Shown here one piece after another: positions 32,567 through 41,174 of a DNA stretch of 64,000 bases. Position 1 is the stretch's first letter. Every line of letters starts with the position of its first letter. Made by a program: the position numbers and the translations under genes. The stretch is from Pseudomonas fluorescens. GTDB lineage: Bacteria; Pseudomonadota; Gammaproteobacteria; Pseudomonadales; Pseudomonadaceae. Where the stretch lies: the NCBI RefSeq assembly GCF_001708445.1, contig NZ_CP015637.1, positions 5,333,001 through 5,397,000 of the forward strand, written 5' to 3'. The notes beneath the pieces are model-generated. The model worked only from the letters and a program-made list of their open reading frames with translations. It searched no databases and was not told the DNA's origin.

Positions 32567-34009
32567 TCAGGCAACCCTGTATCCAGGCCGCACGATCTTC
32601 ATGCTCAATGCGCAGGTCAAAACAAACGGCACGACCATCGCGATGACCATCCCGATCACAAACATCGGAATGGCGCTCGGCACGATCGAGATAAACCCAG
32701 GCAGGCCGCCGACCCCGATGGCCGAGGCCTGGACCTTGTTCAACGACAGGAAGATGCTGCCCAGCGCCGAACCCAGCAGCGCGGCATAAAACGGGAATTT
32801 GAAGCGCAGGTTCACGCCGAACATCGCGGGCTCTGTAATGCCGAAGTAGGCGGAAACCGCTGAGGTCGAGGCCATGCTTTTGTCCCGCGCATTACGGGTC
32901 ATGTAGAACACCGCGAGCGCGGCGCTGCCCTGGGCCAGGTTGGACATGACGATCATCGGCCAGATAAAGGTGCCGCCCTGGGTGGAGATCAATTGCAGGT
33001 CCACGGCGAGGAACATATGGTGCATGCCGGTGATCACCAGCGGGGCATACAGCAGGCCGAAAATCGCCCCGCCCAGCATCGGCGCCAGGTCAAAGAGGGT
33101 GACCACGCCTTCGGTAATCAGGATGCCCAGGTGACGGGTGACCGGGCCAATGATCGCCAGGGCCAGCACACCGGTAACGACGATGGTGGTGATCGGTACG
33201 ACGAGCAGTTGAATCGCATTCGGCACCCGCGCCCGCAGCCATTTCTCGATGACGCTCATCACATAGGCCGCCATCAGGATAGGCAGGATCTGCCCCTGGT
33301 AACCCACTTTCTCGATCTTGAACCAACCGAAAATATCGAAGTACGGCAGGCTCTGGCCATCCAGCCCGGCGACCGCCTTGCCATAGTTCCAGGCGTTGAG
33401 CAGGTCCGGGTGAACCAGCATCAGGCCGAGCACGATGCCGAGGATTTCACTGCCGCCAAAGCGCTTGGCCGCCGACCAGCCCACCAGCGCCGGCAAGAAC
33501 ACGAACGAGGTGTTGGCCATCAGGTTGATCAGGCTCCACAGGCCATCCAGGTTCGGATAGGCCTCCAGCAGCGTCTTGCCCTCGATGAACATGCCCTTGG
33601 CGCCCATCAGGTTGTTCACGCCCATCAACAGGCCGGCAATGATCAGCGCAGGCAGGATCGGCATGAACACATCGGAGAACACCCGCACCAGGCGCTGCAT
33701 GGCATTGGTCTTGTCGGCGCCCTTTTTCTTGACGTCGGCGATGGTGGCGGCGGCGAGGCCGGTCTGTTCCCGCAGCGCGGCGTAGACTTTTTCCACTTCG
33801 CCGGGGCCGATCACCACCTGGAACAGGCCCCCGGTGAAAAACGAGCCCTTGACGAGGTCAACCTGGTTCAAGGCGCTGCTCTTGACCCGGCTCGGGTCCT
33901 TGAGCGCCAGGCGCAGGCGAGTCACGCAGTGGGCAGCTTGCTCAAGGTTGTCGCTGCCCCCGAGGTTCTCGAGAATCTCGCGGGCAATGTTCGAATAGTC
34001 GTGGCTCAT
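32567..34009 (-). CDS. treP: Trehalose-specific PTS EIIBC
   Basis: This 480-residue inner-membrane permease imports trehalose with phosphorylation to trehalose 6-phosphate. Its EIIB domain (about 1–85) has phosphorylated Cys28 in LEQAAHCVTRLRLALKD. The glucose-family EIIC domain (about 105–480) has around ten hydrophobic segments with ITEGVVTLFDLAPMLGGAIF and SAYFGITEPAMFGVNLRF. There is no EIIA domain; the fusion at 26858 must supply it. ATG 34009 is chosen with GGAAACC upstream, since the longer frame runs into the operator region. It is divergent from treR. Confidence 0.93.
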   Translation of the reverse strand: MSHDYSNIAREILENLGGSDNLEQAAHCVTRLRLALKDPSRVKSSALNQVDLVKGSFFTGGLFQVVIGPGEVEKVYAALREQTGLAAATIADVKKKGADKTNAMQRLVRVFSDVFMPILPALIIAGLLMGVNNLMGAKGMFIEGKTLLEAYPNLDGLWSLINLMANTSFVFLPALVGWSAAKRFGGSEILGIVLGLMLVHPDLLNAWNYGKAVAGLDGQSLPYFDIFGWFKIEKVGYQGQILPILMAAYVMSVIEKWLRARVPNAIQLLVVPITTIVVTGVLALAIIGPVTRHLGILITEGVVTLFDLAPMLGGAIFGLLYAPLVITGMHHMFLAVDLQLISTQGGTFIWPMIVMSNLAQGSAALAVFYMTRNARDKSMASTSAVSAYFGITEPAMFGVNLRFKFPFYAALLGSALGSIFLSLNKVQASAIGVGGLPGFISIVPSAIPMFVIGMVIAMVVPFVLTCALSMKIVRPGYRVA

Positions 34010-34074
34010 GCTTGGTTTCCACTTTGATTTTTTTATTTGGGGGCAGTCATTGGCAGCACGCCGAGAGCAAACGT

Positions 34075-34090
34075 ACTCGTACAGACGAGT
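34075..34090. promoter_or_regulatory. TreR operator 1
   Basis: ACTCGTACAGACGAGT is a near-palindrome (ACTCGT / ACGAGT arms) in the treP–treR divergent promoter region, 66 bases upstream of treP. It is the exact reverse complement of operator 2. A GntR-family dimer such as TreR would bind it; this is inferred from position and symmetry. Confidence 0.8.
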
Positions 34091-34100
34091 TAAAGCAACA

Positions 34101-34116
34101 ACTCGTCTGTACGAGT
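34101..34116. promoter_or_regulatory. TreR operator 2
   Basis: ACTCGTCTGTACGAGT is the exact reverse complement of operator 1. Centre-to-centre distance is 26 bases, about 2.5 helical turns, so two dimers would sit on opposite faces or allow looping between treP and treR. Confidence 0.8.
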
Positions 34117-34247
34117 TACATTTTGTTTGTTTTTTTATGGGCTCTACACCGTCACGCGCCACAGATATCCAAGGGCCCAATGGACAAACACCCCCCTTGC
34201 CACTAAGGTTCCTGCCTTGAACGCAAACCCGGCACAGAGCCATCCCC

Positions 34248-34952
34248 ATGAGCAAATACAACCAGATCTATACCGATCTGCTTGCCAACATCACCACTGA
34301 ACGCCTGCAACGTGGCACCCGTCTTCCCTCCGAAACCGAATTGATGGATGCCTACCAGGCCAGCCGTGGCACCGTGCGTCGGGCCATCGAGCAGTTGCAG
34401 GAGCGTGGGTTCGCGCAAAAAATCCACGGCAAGGGCACTTTCGTGTTGTCGCCCAACCCCATCGAGTTCCAATTGGGTGGCATCGTCAGCTTCCACGAAA
34501 CCCACGCCGACCTGGGCGACGACGTACGCACCGAAGTGGTCGAGTTCACCCAGTTCCCACTGGAAGGCTCATTGCAACAACACATCGAAGCCGAACCCGG
34601 CACCCTGATCACGCGGATCAAGCGCGTCCGGCGCATCGGCGGCAAACGGGTGATCCTCGACATCAACCACTTTGTCGCCGACCTGATTCCCGGCCTGGAC
34701 CGCGACATCGCCGAGCAGTCGATCTACGCGTTCATCGAGCAGACGCTGCAGCTGCAGATCAGCTATGCGCAACGCACCATCGAAGCCCTGCCCCGCAGCA
34801 AAGACGACCAGGCGCACCTCGACCTCGACGGCCAGAGCCATGTGATCGTGGTGAGTAACCAGACGTTTTTGCAGGATGGGCGCCAGTTCGAGTACACCGA
34901 ATCGCGGCATACGCTGGATAAGTTTTACTTTTCGGATATTGCCCGACGGTAA
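34248..34952 (+). CDS. treR: TreR, GntR-family trehalose repressor
   Basis: The 234-residue protein has an N-terminal GntR winged helix (about 1–70, RLPSETELMDAYQASRGTVR and REERGF-type wing ending HGKGTFVL) and a C-terminal UTRA ligand domain of the HutC subfamily. In other bacteria TreR represses the trehalose PTS genes and is released by trehalose 6-phosphate. The paired operators in the divergent promoter and the adjacent tre genes support the name. Confidence 0.9.
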   Translation: MSKYNQIYTDLLANITTERLQRGTRLPSETELMDAYQASRGTVRRAIEQLQERGFAQKIHGKGTFVLSPNPIEFQLGGIVSFHETHADLGDDVRTEVVEFTQFPLEGSLQQHIEAEPGTLITRIKRVRRIGGKRVILDINHFVADLIPGLDRDIAEQSIYAFIEQTLQLQISYAQRTIEALPRSKDDQAHLDLDGQSHVIVVSNQTFLQDGRQFEYTESRHTLDKFYFSDIARR

Positions 34953-34969
34953 ACAAATACCAGAAACAC

Positions 34970-34995
34970 AAAACCCCGGACATGGCCGGGGTTTT
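34970..34995 (+). terminator. Terminator of treR
   Basis: Stem AAAACCCCGG / CCGGGGTTTT with a short loop, shortly after the treR stop. Confidence 0.9.
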
Positions 34996-35398
34996 GTTAT
35001 TCAGCGCTCACCTGCTGCCGCAGCGTCACTTCCACTCCAATTATGAACTATGAAATAAAATATATAAAAATCATATAGTTATATGATCAAGTACGAATGA
35101 CGCCTTGAAAAGTGCCATTTCTATCAGGAAGGCCGCTGCAAGCCACCCCACCGTTGATATGATCCTTGACAAGTCCTGAGGTGTGCCGTTGCAAATTACC
35201 CGTCGACGACAAATCGGTATGGACAGCAGGGCCTCTGGATCGGCCAAGTCGTTTCCCGAGGCTCGTGGCTACGTGCCAATTTGGGATACGGATGCGGACG
35301 ACCTGCCGCCTATGCTTAAGTCGAACTCATCGCCCCTGAGGACGACCATAGAGCACTCGCCTTGTCTTCAATGGCGACGAGCGCAGTAAGGATGTGAA
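34996..35398. other. Gene-poor gap between treR and the membrane regulator
   Basis: About 400 bases. The first part (35040–35100) is A+T-rich and carries the partial palindrome ATCATATAGTTATATGAT. A 68-codon GTG frame (35183–35389) ends 9 bases before the next gene, but it has no clear ribosome site and no recognisable features. Nothing else was found. Confidence 0.4.
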
Positions 35399-36703
35399 AT
35401 GGATAAGTCGCAGGAAGTTGACGAGGTAACCCGGCTCACAGCGCACGCGCACAGAGTCTTACAGAGTGGTGCGCTCGGTAAATCGCAACAGATCATTCGT
35501 CTTTTCGAGTTTCTCCTCGAACGATCACTGACGGCGACCGCAACGAAAGAAATCGAGATTGCACTAGTCGTGTTTGGTAGACCCGCCAGCGTGGATCTCG
35601 CGGCTGATGCAACGGTTCGAGTGCATATTCATCGGCTGCGAAAAAAACTCGATGCGGCGCCAGCCGATGAGCGTGGCGAGCGGCTTATCCTTCCGCGTGG
35701 CGAATATCGTCTGGTCGTCGCTGTTCCCGATGAGCAAGACAAATACTCCGGCCATGTGCACCGACGTTTCCTTGATTGGCGGTATTTTGCCGTCGCGGCG
35801 CTTTTCCTCACGCTCAACGCAATATGCTGGCTCTGGTTGGCAGGGAAATCACCCAGTGATTCACGTATCGAGAGCATTCTCTGGAGTGGTATTACGAAGA
35901 ATCTGGCTCCGCTATTAATCGTTTCCGGTGATTTTTATGTATTCGGTGAACAGGGCGCTGACGGTTCTATTCTTCGTATGGTCGCTGATTCCACCATCGC
36001 TTCCAGCGAGGATCTGAATAACTACAAACAACAGATGCCTGTGCCCGGCCAAAGGTATATCGATATGAATGCCCATCACTTGCCGAGTGGGCTCGCATCA
36101 GCCCTGGTTTCGGTGATGCCAATCATGGTCGCAACCAGGCCTGGAAATTCAAGCCTGATCAAGGATGTGACCACATCACGTTTCACCAATGAAATGCTGA
36201 GCGATCACGATATTGTCTATGTTGGTTTACTCGACACGCTCGGCGATCTGCAGGAGCCGTTTTTTGATCTTTCCGGGTTTTCGCTGTCGGCCAGCGGCGA
36301 TACCCTTGTGGATCGAGCGAGCGGGGATAAATTTCAATCTGATTGGGCCGAACCGTCCACTGAAAGAATCATGCGTCGTGACTATGCGTACCTTGCTCGC
36401 TTTCCGGGACCAGCAGGAAATCACATCGTCGTCGTTGCCGGCATCATGGATCCCGCACTGATTGAAGCAGCGAAAATTGCATCGGACAGTGCCGAGCTGA
36501 GTCGCTTGAAGACCGTGCTAGGGAATAGCGACGCCTTCGAAGCGATGTATGAGGTGCGCACATTTGGTCCGTCGAGTGTATCGGCAGAGTTGCTGATCGC
36601 ACGCCCACTTGACGTCGGTCAGATGTGGCGTACGAGGCAGGCGTCGCCTCCCAGTGGCAAGGCCATGCCAAGCCCTGGCAAGCCAGACGAGGCAGCTCAA
36701 TAG
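35399..36703 (+). CDS. Membrane-anchored winged-helix regulator with periplasmic sensor domain
   Basis: The 434-residue protein has an N-terminal winged-helix domain (about 20–107; TKEIEIALVVFGRPASVDLA followed by ATVRVHIHRLRKKLDA and PRGEYRLVV). This is the type found in front of TPR and adenylate-cyclase-like regulators. One transmembrane helix follows (about 128–148). A periplasmic domain of roughly 280 residues has no recognised motif, and the tail is Pro/Ser/Lys-rich. The architecture is ToxR/CadC-like: DNA binding inside, sensing outside. ATG follows AGGA at 7 bases. The target is unknown; the hydroxylase and nitroreductase lie downstream on the other strand. Confidence 0.75.
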   Translation: MDKSQEVDEVTRLTAHAHRVLQSGALGKSQQIIRLFEFLLERSLTATATKEIEIALVVFGRPASVDLAADATVRVHIHRLRKKLDAAPADERGERLILPRGEYRLVVAVPDEQDKYSGHVHRRFLDWRYFAVAALFLTLNAICWLWLAGKSPSDSRIESILWSGITKNLAPLLIVSGDFYVFGEQGADGSILRMVADSTIASSEDLNNYKQQMPVPGQRYIDMNAHHLPSGLASALVSVMPIMVATRPGNSSLIKDVTTSRFTNEMLSDHDIVYVGLLDTLGDLQEPFFDLSGFSLSASGDTLVDRASGDKFQSDWAEPSTERIMRRDYAYLARFPGPAGNHIVVVAGIMDPALIEAAKIASDSAELSRLKTVLGNSDAFEAMYEVRTFGPSSVSAELLIARPLDVGQMWRTRQASPPSGKAMPSPGKPDEAAQ

Positions 36704-37082
36704 AAGCTGAGCGCCAGACTCTTTTACGAACCTGTCCCTATCCCGGACAGGGCTGCCAACCGCACGCGGTTAGCTCCTTCTGGAGCGAAGAGCCAGGCTA
36801 AAGGAACCTGAGATGGGGCAAGGCAATATCGCCCGTCGTCTCGTAGCGAAGCCATTGCTCGTTCCGAGACGGGCTGGGCACCGTGCCTACGTGCGTGGCC
36901 TGACGTGGGCATCCGCTTCGCCTGGTGCCGACGTCTCCCATCAGGGTGTGCGGGAATGCTTTGCGCAAAAAGCACATGGCCTGCATGGGGTCTCGGCAAC
37001 GGCGCCTGAACCGGCATGCAGGCACATTTAATCTGCCCTGTTGATTACAACCTGTGTCGCTGGAAATTTCTCAGGGGTAGAC
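36704..37082. other. Gap with three consecutive stem-loops (36731–36786)
   Basis: Three tight hairpins follow one another: CCTGTCC/GGACAGG (36731–36751), AACCG/CGGTT with a CACG loop (36758–36771), and GCTCC/GGAGC with a TTCT loop (36773–36786). There is no T run. A 72-codon frame at 36813 with a fair ribosome site follows, but its product looks non-native. The hairpins may be a structured RNA element. Confidence 0.4.
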
Positions 37083-37715
37083 CTACGCAATCTCCACGAA
37101 CATATGCGCCTTGTCGCGCCGGACCTTTTCGAGTTTCACCAGCCAATCGCTTTCAGTATCCCGGTAGCCCAGGGCCAAAAGAACGGAACTGTTCAACCCC
37201 TGTTCGGGAAGCTTCAGAAGCGCATTCACTGCCTGGTTGTCGAATCCTTCCATGGGCGTGGCATCTACGCCCAGTTCAGCTGCCGCTACCAACGCGAATC
37301 CCAAGGCGATGTAGCACTGTTTGGACGCGTGGAAATACTGCTGCTCCTTGCTCATGCTGCCGAAAGAATCGAGCAGCGATAGCCGGTAATCATCGGTGAC
37401 ACTGGCAGGCAGGTTACGTATTTTGTTGCTGTATTCAAAAAACCCATTGATCCGCTCAGGTGTGTATTCATCCCAGGCAGCAAAAATCAACAAGTGGGAC
37501 GCTGTGGAAATTTGCTGTTGGTTGGCGCAGATCGGCTGCAATTGCGCCTTCAACTCGCGGTTAGTGATGATTAACACCTTGAAAGGCTGCAGGCCCGAAC
37601 TGCTGGGGGCCAGGCGTATGGCTTCCAGGATCGGATCAATTTTTTCTTGCGCGACCTTGTCGCCGTTGTAGCTTTTGGTTGCATAGCGCCAATGAAGCGT
37701 GTCTTTCAATGCCAT
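37083..37715 (-). CDS. NAD(P)H-dependent nitroreductase family oxidoreductase
   Basis: The 210-residue flavoprotein matches the NfnB/NfsB group. It has the FMN-binding RYATKSYNGDKV near the N terminus, the conserved RLAPSSSGLQPFKVLIIT, and GVDATPMEGFDNQAVNALL with the late ALGYRD. It forms a dimer with FMN and reduces nitro compounds or quinones with NAD(P)H in the cytoplasm. ATG follows AAGGGAA at 6 bases. The physiological substrate is not known. Confidence 0.88.
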   Translation of the reverse strand: MALKDTLHWRYATKSYNGDKVAQEKIDPILEAIRLAPSSSGLQPFKVLIITNRELKAQLQPICANQQQISTASHLLIFAAWDEYTPERINGFFEYSNKIRNLPASVTDDYRLSLLDSFGSMSKEQQYFHASKQCYIALGFALVAAAELGVDATPMEGFDNQAVNALLKLPEQGLNSSVLLALGYRDTESDWLVKLEKVRRDKAHMFVEIA

Positions 37716-37796
37716 GATGATTCCCTTGACGGAATTGAGCCAGCGATTGCCTGGCGTGCTTTACGCTCTAGATACTTGCCCAGTGCTCCGTACCCC

Positions 37797-38777
37797 TCAC
37801 GGATTCGGGCTCTGCCCGTCCTTCAAGTGACGCCAGAGGGTTTTGAAAGGATCGATATAGAACCCCCTCAGGGTGTTGTGCGGATTGTTGGCACCATATT
37901 CTTCGTCGTTGCATCCCCAACGCCAGCTCTCGCCCTTCTTGGGCAAGTAGAGTGTTCCGAACATCCAGTCCCAGAGCGTCAGTACGACTGCGTTGTTCTT
38001 GTCCCAGTGATGGGGCTCCATACTGTGGTGAAGGTTGTGCATGACAGGGGCCAAAACGATCCGGTTCATCCACCCGTAGGAGATCGGCAAATGGACGTGA
38101 GAAAACACATCGATAACGAAGAAGCAGATGTAGGCCGTTGTGGTGACGGCAACCACCATGCCTGGGTGGATTTGACTCCCCGTTGCATAAAGCACCACCC
38201 CCGTAAAGGCCCCGCCGACCACCGCCGGGATAATATTGAGGCCAAAGAACTCGATGGGGTGCTGGCGGAATAGCGTCCAGGGCGTCAGTGTCTCAGCGGT
38301 ATGGTGAGGCTTGTGCAGATGCCACATCAGTGCATTGGTATGGCACCAACGATGTATCCAATACCCCACGAAGTCGACACTGAGGAAATAAGTCAGGAAC
38401 TGAACGGAGACGATCAGCCAGGTTGACGTCATCAAGGGGGCCCGGACGCCGAATTCAGCGGTGAAATAAGCGCCTACATTGTCAGCAATGGCGATGCCAT
38501 TGACGGCGAAGACGCCAACCAGGGGAAAACCGAGCATCAGCAGGATGATACCGTTCCACATATCCACGCGAGATGAGGGGTTGTCATATTGCTCTTTGGG
38601 AAAGGCTGCATTGGTTAGAGAACGGAGGGTCAGGGGGCTCTGCCACTTTTGCGAGATGATGAACATCACCGCGAGGACTGAGACAAACAGAGGAAGGCCC
38701 CAGGCCCACAGACTTATTATTTCCAGTGTCGGTTCATAGAACGCGACAATTGAGTCCCAGATCTCATACATCGTCAT
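37797..38777 (-). CDS. Fatty acid hydroxylase/sterol desaturase family membrane protein
   Basis: This 326-residue membrane protein has several hydrophobic segments and the di-iron histidine clusters of the superfamily: HRWCH, HKPHHTAE, HNLHHSMEPHHWDKN, with an upstream GYWIHRWCHTN. Members insert hydroxyl groups or double bonds into lipids or sterols using oxygen. GAGGT lies 7 bases before the start. It is upstream of the nitroreductase gene on the same strand (81-base gap), so the two may form a unit. The substrate is unknown. Confidence 0.87.
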   Translation of the reverse strand: MTMYEIWDSIVAFYEPTLEIISLWAWGLPLFVSVLAVMFIISQKWQSPLTLRSLTNAAFPKEQYDNPSSRVDMWNGIILLMLGFPLVGVFAVNGIAIADNVGAYFTAEFGVRAPLMTSTWLIVSVQFLTYFLSVDFVGYWIHRWCHTNALMWHLHKPHHTAETLTPWTLFRQHPIEFFGLNIIPAVVGGAFTGVVLYATGSQIHPGMVVAVTTTAYICFFVIDVFSHVHLPISYGWMNRIVLAPVMHNLHHSMEPHHWDKNNAVVLTLWDWMFGTLYLPKKGESWRWGCNDEEYGANNPHNTLRGFYIDPFKTLWRHLKDGQSPNP

Positions 38778-39451
38778 CGTAAGTACCTCGCCATTTATTC
38801 TTTTGTTTTTGTTTTGAGGCCATGGATAGCCTCGCGCTGTCTTTCCGTGCAGGCCCGGTCGGGAGTCTTATTTCAACGGGCTATATGGATACTGCCCATG
38901 ACAGACTGCCCAAGATAAGTTGGGTAACGGTTAATTAACGGTACGTAACAGGTTATTTTCAGAGAGGTTTTCTCTAAAAACATCATTTGAATCAGACAGA
39001 TAGTCTTAGGGGCATGCTGACGGAGCCGTTCCCTATTCGCCGAGCGTGTCAGCCGCCCGAGGTCCGTCCAGGCACCCTCTGGTTCGAGGGGCAAGGATTG
39101 GGGGCGCCGCCTGATGGATAGAGCGGAGGCTTTCCTATTTCAACACCACCAGAACATATGACTGGAAACCACTGAAGCACACCGCGCGAGTGGTTTTTAT
39201 CAAAGCCTCGGCTGGTAGCCCGTGGAGAATCTACCGGAAGGTGATATTCGCTTTGGAAAGTACCGGAATAATCATTAAAAGAAGTATCGACCGGACACTT
39301 ACGCTTATTCGGCGTCAGCTTAATCACGCAAGATGCGTTCGGCGGGCAAGAGACTACAGAATCCGGCAAATGCAACAATCAAGTATTGCCACTTGAAGCG
39401 GACGCTATAAAAAGAACATTCGGAGATTAACAGTGTGATCGAGCGGATATT
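38778..39451. other. Gene-poor region before the island
   Basis: About 670 bases with no convincing gene. It includes an A+T-rich stretch with the palindrome GGTTAATTAACG-like core near 38930 and no strong terminator. It probably represents old sequence downstream of guaA before the island inserted. Confidence 0.4.
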
Positions 39452-39479
39452 GAAATCCCGCGCCAAGGCGCGGGATTTC
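39452..39479. terminator. Strong stem-loop, probably the original guaA terminator
   Basis: GAAATCCCGCGCC and GGCGCGGGATTTC form a perfect 13-bp stem with an AA loop, 27 bases before the left att repeat. Read on the minus strand it lies just downstream of where the guaA 3' end would be without the island. It therefore looks like the native guaBA terminator, now 18 kb away. Confidence 0.6.
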
Positions 39480-39506
39480 GGGGAACGGCATCATCAAGAG
39501 CGCGTG

Positions 39507-39522
39507 GGGATCACTCCCACTC
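39507..39522. other. Distal attachment site of the guaA island
   Basis: GGGATCACTCCCACTC matches GGGATCATTCCCACTC at the guaA end (57706–57721) in 15 of 16 positions and in the same orientation. Beyond the repeat the flanks differ. This is the expected arrangement for a tyrosine-integrase element inserted at the 3' end of guaA. Confidence 0.75.
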
Positions 39523-39608
39523 TATTATAAATACTAAGAAAATTACCTTTTATATCAGTATGTTAAAATTAGAAAAACTGAAAATACCATGAGATATGCC
39601 ATACGCTG

Positions 39609-39809
39609 CTATTTTGGCGAAAATTTAGCCTCTGCGTCGACAAGCTTCCACTCCACGCCTTGTCCGAACGCGACAGCCATCTGTCGCAAAAAAATAGTCA
39701 GCTCAGCCGGGTCGCCGTTCCGGCGCACTTCACTCAGCAGTTCGGCCGCATAGACCGGATCTAAGCGAAATAGATCAGCCATGGCTTCGTCGTGTGGTCG
39801 GCTTTTCAA
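39609..39809 (-). pseudogene. Truncated antitoxin (addiction-module antidote family)
   Basis: The 66-residue frame MKSRPHDEAMADLFRLDPVY, then LLSEVRRNGDPAELTIFLRQMAVAFG, matches the N-terminal half of HigA-type antidote proteins. Instead of the helix-turn-helix that normally follows, it ends in an unrelated 17-residue tail. No RelE/HigB-type toxin gene is adjacent. It lies about 90 bases inside the island edge, so it is likely a decayed remnant. The start is TTG behind AGAGGATAG. Confidence 0.6.
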
Positions 39810-40011
39810 CTGGTGCTATCCTCTTTGTTGACTGCGCAGTACAAAGCTATGCGATATATGCCCTAGAGCGCCATGACTACAGATGCTTTTTCCTCCCGGT
39901 GATCCGCCACGTAAATGCATACATTTATACGATGACATGCAAAAGGATGGATACTTATAGCCCCTACCTTCTCCATAAAAAAATCGTTAATCATTAGTGC
40001 ATCGTGATAAA

Positions 40012-40956
40012 TCAGCAAAATCTACTGACAAACTCATTCATACCTACTACTTTTACCGGAAGCGAAAAAGCGGAATAAATATACTTTGCTTTTTTTCTAC
40101 TATTGCCATCCTCACTAACATAATATGTTGCCTTAGCCGCAAAGATTACATTCAACATATCCCTCACCAGATTAGATGGCTTGTTCTTCTTCTTGATTTT
40201 TTCTTTAAAAGCAGGATGAAAGTCTAGTAACTGATAGCCAATATGCAGCTTATCTAAATTTTCCAGATCCTCAATTTTCTTACCACTTATCGACAAAAAA
40301 CCTTGAACAGCAGCAGGAAATTTGTTCGGATGATCCGCAGCAGCTTCATCTGCTAAAAACTCAAGAAAGGGCAAAACACTTTTATAATACTCTGAATTTT
40401 GGTCAAGAACGGTATTACTCTCGCTCTCAAAATCCTTCTTAAGCCTAGAAATCTGCTCCCTTATATTTTTATACCAATCAGGATCGTCCATCGATACAGC
40501 TGCACTTTCAATAAATCTCTTAACTACAGAACCATCAAGCACTCCGTCATTTTCTTCAATTAATTTCTTATATGCAGAGTCGCTATGCATCTTATCCGTA
40601 TCAATTTCAAACGACTCACCTGTCACATCAAAATCCATTGAAGCAGCGGGTTCACTTTTTAAGTATTCAAAATGCTCATGCACATCAGATTTATTTATCA
40701 CAACATCGTGACCAACAGTAAATGCACCAAATCCTTCTGAAACAAACATAAGGTAATCAAGATCTTCTTTTACCTTCGGATTATCATCTTTATCCGAAAC
40801 TAATAAATCTCGGAGATGACTTTCGGAGTAAGGAAATTTAAACCTTTTTGACAGCTTATTGAACAACTTCTCAAACTCGAAACCATCATACTTATCGGTT
40901 ACCACTTGACCCTTCATGTACTTTATTACGTTCCAGTCAAGATAAATATACTTCAC
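40012..40956 (-). CDS. PIN-like domain protein (cargo gene 1)
   Basis: This roughly 314-residue protein begins with a PIN-type first strand and acidic residue, VKYIYLDWNVIKYMKG, followed by FPYSESHLRDLL. Near the C terminus the block SNLVRDMLNVIFAAKATYYV with DGNSRKKA contains further candidate acidic residues. The middle is long and Asp/Glu-rich, without a named domain. PIN-like proteins are Mg-dependent ribonucleases in toxins and defence systems, and activity here is inferred. The start is taken at GTG 40956, 8 bases after AGGG. It is strongly A+T-rich and probably foreign. Confidence 0.65.
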   Translation of the reverse strand: MKYIYLDWNVIKYMKGQVVTDKYDGFEFEKLFNKLSKRFKFPYSESHLRDLLVSDKDDNPKVKEDLDYLMFVSEGFGAFTVGHDVVINKSDVHEHFEYLKSEPAASMDFDVTGESFEIDTDKMHSDSAYKKLIEENDGVLDGSVVKRFIESAAVSMDDPDWYKNIREQISRLKKDFESESNTVLDQNSEYYKSVLPFLEFLADEAAADHPNKFPAAVQGFLSISGKKIEDLENLDKLHIGYQLLDFHPAFKEKIKKKNKPSNLVRDMLNVIFAAKATYYVSEDGNSRKKAKYIYSAFSLPVKVVGMNEFVSRFC

Positions 40957-41174
40957 TCTATACACCCTAGTGATTGAACAAGCAAATTATAGCAATGAAG
41001 CGCCCTATGTTTTTTTCTGCGACAGGGTAGACAGTAACTAGCTAGACTCAGTAACTTCTCGAATAAAAGCCTCACCCAGCTACCGTACCTCTACCTATTG
41101 TTATAAGGAGAATATTTAAGATTCTGGCAAAAAACGACATGGTAGATAAATTCGGCCGCAACCCCTGTCCACCA

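Noticed and set aside
35028..35042. Possible third att-like sequence (CACTTCCACTCCAAT) after treR
   Set aside because: Only a partial match to the guaA end with mismatches and an indel. It would imply a second island at 35–39.5 kb, but no integrase is there.
35183..35389. 68-codon frame before the membrane regulator
   Set aside because: GTG start without a usable ribosome site and a product with no recognisable features; could be real but not supported.
36813..37031. 72-codon frame with AGGA 8 bases before ATG
   Set aside because: Arg/Pro/Ala-rich product overlapping equally open frames on the other strand; the ribosome site alone is not enough.
38873..39378. Minus-strand frames of 73 and 109 codons in the gap before the island
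   Set aside because: They lack ribosome sites, overlap other open frames and have no recognisable sequence features.
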